64,000 nt of DNA. It comes from Thiosocius sp963759055 (lineage in GTDB: Bacteria; Pseudomonadota; Gammaproteobacteria; Chromatiales; Chromatiaceae). The stretch spans positions 260,306 through 324,305 of the forward strand of contig CAVWYD010000006.1 in NCBI GenBank assembly GCA_963759055.1, written 5' to 3'. The translations under genes were made by a program, and so were the position numbers. The notes under the pieces are model-generated. The model worked only from the letters and a program-made list of their open reading frames with translations, ran no database searches and had not been told where the DNA came from. This document shows positions 61,684 to 64,000 of the stretch, in pieces; position 1 is the first letter of the stretch, and every line of letters starts with the position of its first letter.

Positions 61684-61983
61684 GTCACGCTGACACCGGG
61701 ACGGCGAAAAAACCGGGTGTGTGTCGTGGTCAACTAACCCCGGACAATCCGCAGTGCTTGGTTCCAAGCGTGCCAGAACAAGCACATGTGACGTTTGAGC
61801 TCAGCGACCGAGCCTCCGCTAACGGCAAATGCCAAAGCGTCGCTCGGCTTGTAGCGGGCGGGTCACGCGTTACTTTTCGGTTCGCGGAGCCAGTGCGCAC
61901 CGCTCGAATGCGATTCCTTCATCAGGAATCACCTCCAACCGTTTTTAGAGCTGATATTTGAGTTGAATTAGGTATCATAAGGC
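61684..61983 (+). other. 300-base region after jetD
   Basis: No gene is supported. Short words (GCCTCCGCTAACGGCAAATG) resemble the dispersed intergenic repeats. It ends at copy B of the tmRNA-tail repeat. Confidence 0.4.
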
Positions 61984-62100
61984 ATTGAATAATAAATAAA
62001 ACATTGGTGGAGGTGGCGTCTTCTTTATTGCCAATAGAATCAGCGGCTTACAGATGACTTTCCTCGGAATGCCCCCGCAAGTACCCCCGCACAGGCTGAT
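61984..62100 (+). repeat. tmRNA-tail attachment-like repeat, copy B
   Basis: Starts ATTGAATAAT as does copy A, then TTGGTGGAGGTGGCGTC (tmRNA tail with one change), AATCAGCGGCTTA and the C-rich pair TGCCCCCGCAAGTACCCCCG. It lies between the Wadjet and higBA modules. Confidence 0.75.
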
Positions 62101-62160
62101 AGGAATTGACAGCTTCGTGCACGTCAAATCGGACAATCAGAACTGTGCGTCCGCGCGAGT

Positions 62161-62460
62161 CTACGCAGCTTCGCCAACGAGAACTTCTAATGGAATTCCA
62201 AGGCCTGCATGAAGTTTTCGAATCATTTCGAGCGACAGGCCGCGTTTACGGTTGAGAACCTCGGACACACGATGACGGGATCCTATATACGCTTCCAAGT
62301 CGCTGCGCTCCAGGCCTTGCTGCTCCATCCGAAAGAGTATGGCTTCGACCGGATCTGCGGCGTTCACCGGAAAGTTATTCTGCTCATAGACGTCGACGAG
62401 CGTGGCAAGTACGTCCAATTCATCGCCATTGTCTGTACCCGGTTTCGCTGACATGAGCAC
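62161..62460 (-). CDS. higA: HigA-family antitoxin (XRE)
   Basis: A 99-residue antitoxin. The N-terminal part (VLATLVDVYEQNNFPVNAAD) and the helix-turn-helix (MEQQGLERSDLEAYIGSRHR followed by VSEVLNRKRGLSLEMIRKLH) match HigA of the HigBA family. It represses the operon and neutralises HigB. It follows the toxin gene by 60 bases, the normal toxin-first order. Confidence 0.9.
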   Translation of the reverse strand: MLMSAKPGTDNGDELDVLATLVDVYEQNNFPVNAADPVEAILFRMEQQGLERSDLEAYIGSRHRVSEVLNRKRGLSLEMIRKLHAGLGIPLEVLVGEAA

Positions 62461-62520
62461 CTCTATGCGACTATAGCGCTTTCTCGTAGTCTCGCGTGGT
62501 CTTAATCGGGCGAATATCCA

Positions 62521-62838
62521 TCAGATGGTCTCCGGATCGATTCGATCGTACTCGGCGTGGGTGCCGATGAACTTGACATAAATAATCTGAAAGTCGTAGT
62601 TCACGTACGTTACCAAACGGTATTTGTTGCCGCCAATATTGAAGATGACTCGATTGTCGGCTTGAAAACTTGTGTGTTTATATCGGCGCTTTATTGCCTG
62701 TGAATTATTCCAATTCGCGGCTTGCGCCTCGGCAAACCATGCTTTCAAGGGTTGCTCGGAATCTGGATGGCGCTCCCAGTGAAAGGGAATCGTGTTGAGA
62801 GTAGTGGAAACGTCGAGAAAAAAGCCGTGATATATCAC
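62521..62838 (-). CDS. higB: HigB-family toxin (mRNA interferase)
   Basis: A 105-residue RelE-superfamily toxin. FHWERHPDSEQPLKAWFAEA, then RYKHTSFQADNRVIFNIGG, NKYRLVTYVNYDFQIIYV and KFIGTHAEYDRIDPE are canonical for ribosome-dependent HigB. The assigned GTG start lies inside the palindrome at 62821-62842; the first 15 residues do not match the family, so either the true start is downstream (ATT/ACT codons only) or the N-terminus was replaced when the module joined the tmRNA-tail repeat. Confidence 0.85.
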   Translation of the reverse strand: MIYHGFFLDVSTTLNTIPFHWERHPDSEQPLKAWFAEAQAANWNNSQAIKRRYKHTSFQADNRVIFNIGGNKYRLVTYVNYDFQIIYVKFIGTHAEYDRIDPETI

Positions 62839-62842
62839 GGCT
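62821..62842 (-). terminator. 22-base perfect palindrome, terminator-like on the minus strand
   Basis: AAGCCGTGATA and its exact reverse complement are followed on the minus strand by TTTTCTC. It resembles the terminator that normally follows a tmRNA gene. The tmRNA tail (CGCCGCCTCCACCA on the minus strand) lies 16 bases upstream. It could also be an operator for higBA. Confidence 0.55.
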
Positions 62843-62849
62843 TATCTGG

Positions 62850-62960
62850 CGTTATCTGGTGGAGGCGGCGACAATCACATTGCCTGATAAATCAATGGCT
62901 TAAAAAGCGAAATGCCAGATATGCCCCCACAGATACCCCCAAATTGATTCGGCTGATTAA
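62850..62960 (+). repeat. tmRNA-tail attachment-like repeat, copy C
   Basis: Contains TGGTGGAGGCGGCG, the exact reverse complement of a bacterial tmRNA 3' end, then AAATCAATGGCTTA and the C-rich pair ATGCCCCCACAGATACCCCC. It keeps a terminator-like palindrome beside the tail. This is the best-preserved copy. Confidence 0.75.
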
Positions 62961-62981
62961 GTGCCTGAAATCAGACCGATT

Positions 62982-63179
62982 TTATCGTTCGTCTGACGCT
63001 CGCCATGCGTCAAATCGCTCCAGTGCATCGGTGCTGCCGATCAGGGCGCGTGCCCGTCGAAGTCGTTCTATTTTGCGCCCCCGTTGATCACCCGGCAAAT
63101 CCTGCGCCCGGCGTTTGGGGTGGGTGAAGAACTCCTTGAGTTGCTTCGCAGCAGCCCAGGCATCGATCATCTCGAGCAA
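62982..63179 (-). CDS. hypothetical protein
   Basis: A 65-residue basic, helical protein: MLEMIDAWAAAKQLKEFFTH, then PKRRAQDLPGDQRGRKIERL, ending LIGSTDALERFDAWRASDER. The pattern (two helices and a final L-E-x-F-x-x-W-R) looks like real coding and recalls short hypothetical ORFs beside mobile elements, but I cannot name a family. It lies to the right of repeat copy C. Confidence 0.4.
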   Translation of the reverse strand: MLEMIDAWAAAKQLKEFFTHPKRRAQDLPGDQRGRKIERLRRARALIGSTDALERFDAWRASDER

Positions 63180-63300
63180 CTATTATTTGCTGTCCTTCAA
63201 TGCCGTCGCTCCCCCCTCTTGCTGCTTGGGTGTCTAATCGATTTAGGCGAACGTACTCTTCGTTGGCTTAGCGCGCTTCCGCTCCCTTGAACGTCTCAAT

Positions 63301-63376
63301 ATGGATTGGTTACCAATGGGCATTGGCCAGGAAATCTTCCTGAACGGCGGCTTCCGAAATACCTGAGCGACCGGAC
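63301..63376 (+). repeat. dispersed repeat, diverged partial copy 3
   Basis: Shares GGCCAGGAAATCT and TGAACGGC-GGCTT with the repeats at 14772 and 14981. It covers only the second half of the unit and is more diverged. Confidence 0.55.
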
Positions 63377-63557
63377 ACGACAACCGGACGCATTAGGTTG
63401 ATCTCAAGTTGGTGAGGTCAATGCGCAAAGCGGACCACCAGTTGCAACCTGATCTTTGCCATCGCAGCAGCATAGCCTCGACCGCCTGACCGACGAGGGC
63501 TTTGTCGCAAGCCCCCCTCGAGTTGGAACAACGTGTTGCGCAGGGTGTCTAGATGGA

Positions 63558-63803
63558 TTGGAACACAACAAGGAGGGGGTAATTATCATTTACAAGCGGT
63601 ATGACTTCCTCACCTTGGTGCTCGTCGTGGCACTGTTGTTCACCATCTGGAAGCTAATCGAGTGGTTTTCGGAAAACACGGACGTCTTTCATGACAGACG
63701 ACGCACGCCGCGGGCGATTATCACGGTTTTTGCCATCTTCATCGGTACATCAATGTTCTACTTTTGTCTGGTCTATGTGTTCGGCTTTTGGATGCGGTCA
63801 TGA
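63558..63803 (+). CDS. small membrane protein with two helices; start uncertain
   Basis: About 70-82 residues. Two hydrophobic helices are clear (FLTLVLVVALLFTIWKLIEW and AIITVFAIFIGTSMFYFCLV, continuing VYVFGFWM), separated by a basic loop (HDRRRTPR). The TTG used here is only a placeholder: a strong AAGGAGGGGG stands before in-frame ATC and ATT codons at 63585-63588, with no ATG, GTG or TTG at normal distance. The stop overlaps the next tiny ORF. No family is recognised. Confidence 0.55.
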   Translation: MEHNKEGVIIIYKRYDFLTLVLVVALLFTIWKLIEWFSENTDVFHDRRRTPRAIITVFAIFIGTSMFYFCLVYVFGFWMRS

Positions 63804-63892
63804 CGCGCATCGTCTATACAGTCATCCCGGGAGTCTGCATCGTTGGTGGTGGCATCCTGATCGCGGATACATTGGCATCGGCAGTGCCCTGA
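63800..63892 (+). CDS. 30-residue single-helix membrane peptide
   Basis: MTRIVYTVIPGVCIVGGGIL, then IADTLASAVP and stop: one hydrophobic helix. Its ATG overlaps the stop of the preceding small membrane protein (ATGA), which suggests that both are made together. The last 108 bases of the window show no gene. Confidence 0.4.
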   Translation: MTRIVYTVIPGVCIVGGGILIADTLASAVP

Positions 63893-64000
63893 AGTAACGT
63901 GCCGGCGCTTTTACTCAGGACCTTCGCAGCCGGATCGGCTTCGGATGAATCCGGCAACAAGCGGGCACTCGAGCCGCACAATTCAGGGTTTTGACACTCG

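Overview
The window looks like chromosomal DNA of a gammaproteobacterium. The coding style, the mfd-csiV pair, glnS-gltX, the ydbH-ynbE-ydbL set and ptsP all fit. A DsrE-like protein at the left edge and a cysteine-free DsrC/TusE-type paralogue point to a sulfur-metabolising (Chromatiales-like) lineage; that assignment is inference. Much of the window is accessory DNA with higher or uneven G+C.

Layout. 1-8.3 kb is a well-preserved core: DsrE-like protein, mfd, csiV, a tRNA-Ala/tRNA-Glu operon, glnS, gltX and tRNA-Val. 8.3-15.4 kb begins directly after tRNA-Val and holds an AlpA-like regulator plus a relic of an integrating conjugative element (TraG_N, PFL_4711, PFL_4710 and PFL_4709 families), followed by repeat-rich non-coding DNA. 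15.4-21 kb is a striking metabolic cluster: two malyl-CoA lyases, a mesaconyl-CoA C1-C4 CoA transferase, mesaconyl-C4-CoA hydratase and mesaconyl-C1-CoA hydratase. This is the glyoxylate-assimilation half of the Chloroflexus 3-hydroxypropionate bi-cycle, which turns propionyl-CoA plus glyoxylate into acetyl-CoA plus pyruvate. A type I CoA-transferase and an aconitase follow on the opposite strand to 26.2 kb. 26.6-34.2 kb carries a GC-rich PEP-synthase-like protein with a PNPOx-like protein, a DUF2252 protein, IS3 debris, a CBS/HPP pair and a divergent LysR regulator. 34.3-37.8 kb is a minus-strand set: DsrC-like protein, PtsP and a hemerythrin. 38-49.1 kb is mixed housekeeping: beta-propeller, thioredoxin-like protein, ydbH-ynbE/ydbL, sixA, methyltransferase, recQ and an APH/AAA kinase.

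49.1-63 kb is a defence and mobility island. It has an SH3/ComEC-like metallo-beta-lactamase, a decayed TOTE-type primase, a broken FitAB-type toxin-antitoxin, a J-domain protein, a ParDE pair, a type I Wadjet system (jetABCD) and a higBA pair. Three related ~100-bp repeats that carry the 3' tail of a tmRNA gene bracket first ParDE-Wadjet and then higBA, so these look like stacked modules inserted at one tmRNA-type attachment site. The window ends with two tiny overlapping membrane proteins.

A caution applies throughout. At least 17 genes carry one or more simple frameshifts although the protein conservation continues in another frame. Some may be true decay (ptsP, mct, the PFL_4709 gene), but the density suggests that indel errors in the assembly also contribute. 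Such genes are reported over their full reconstructed span.
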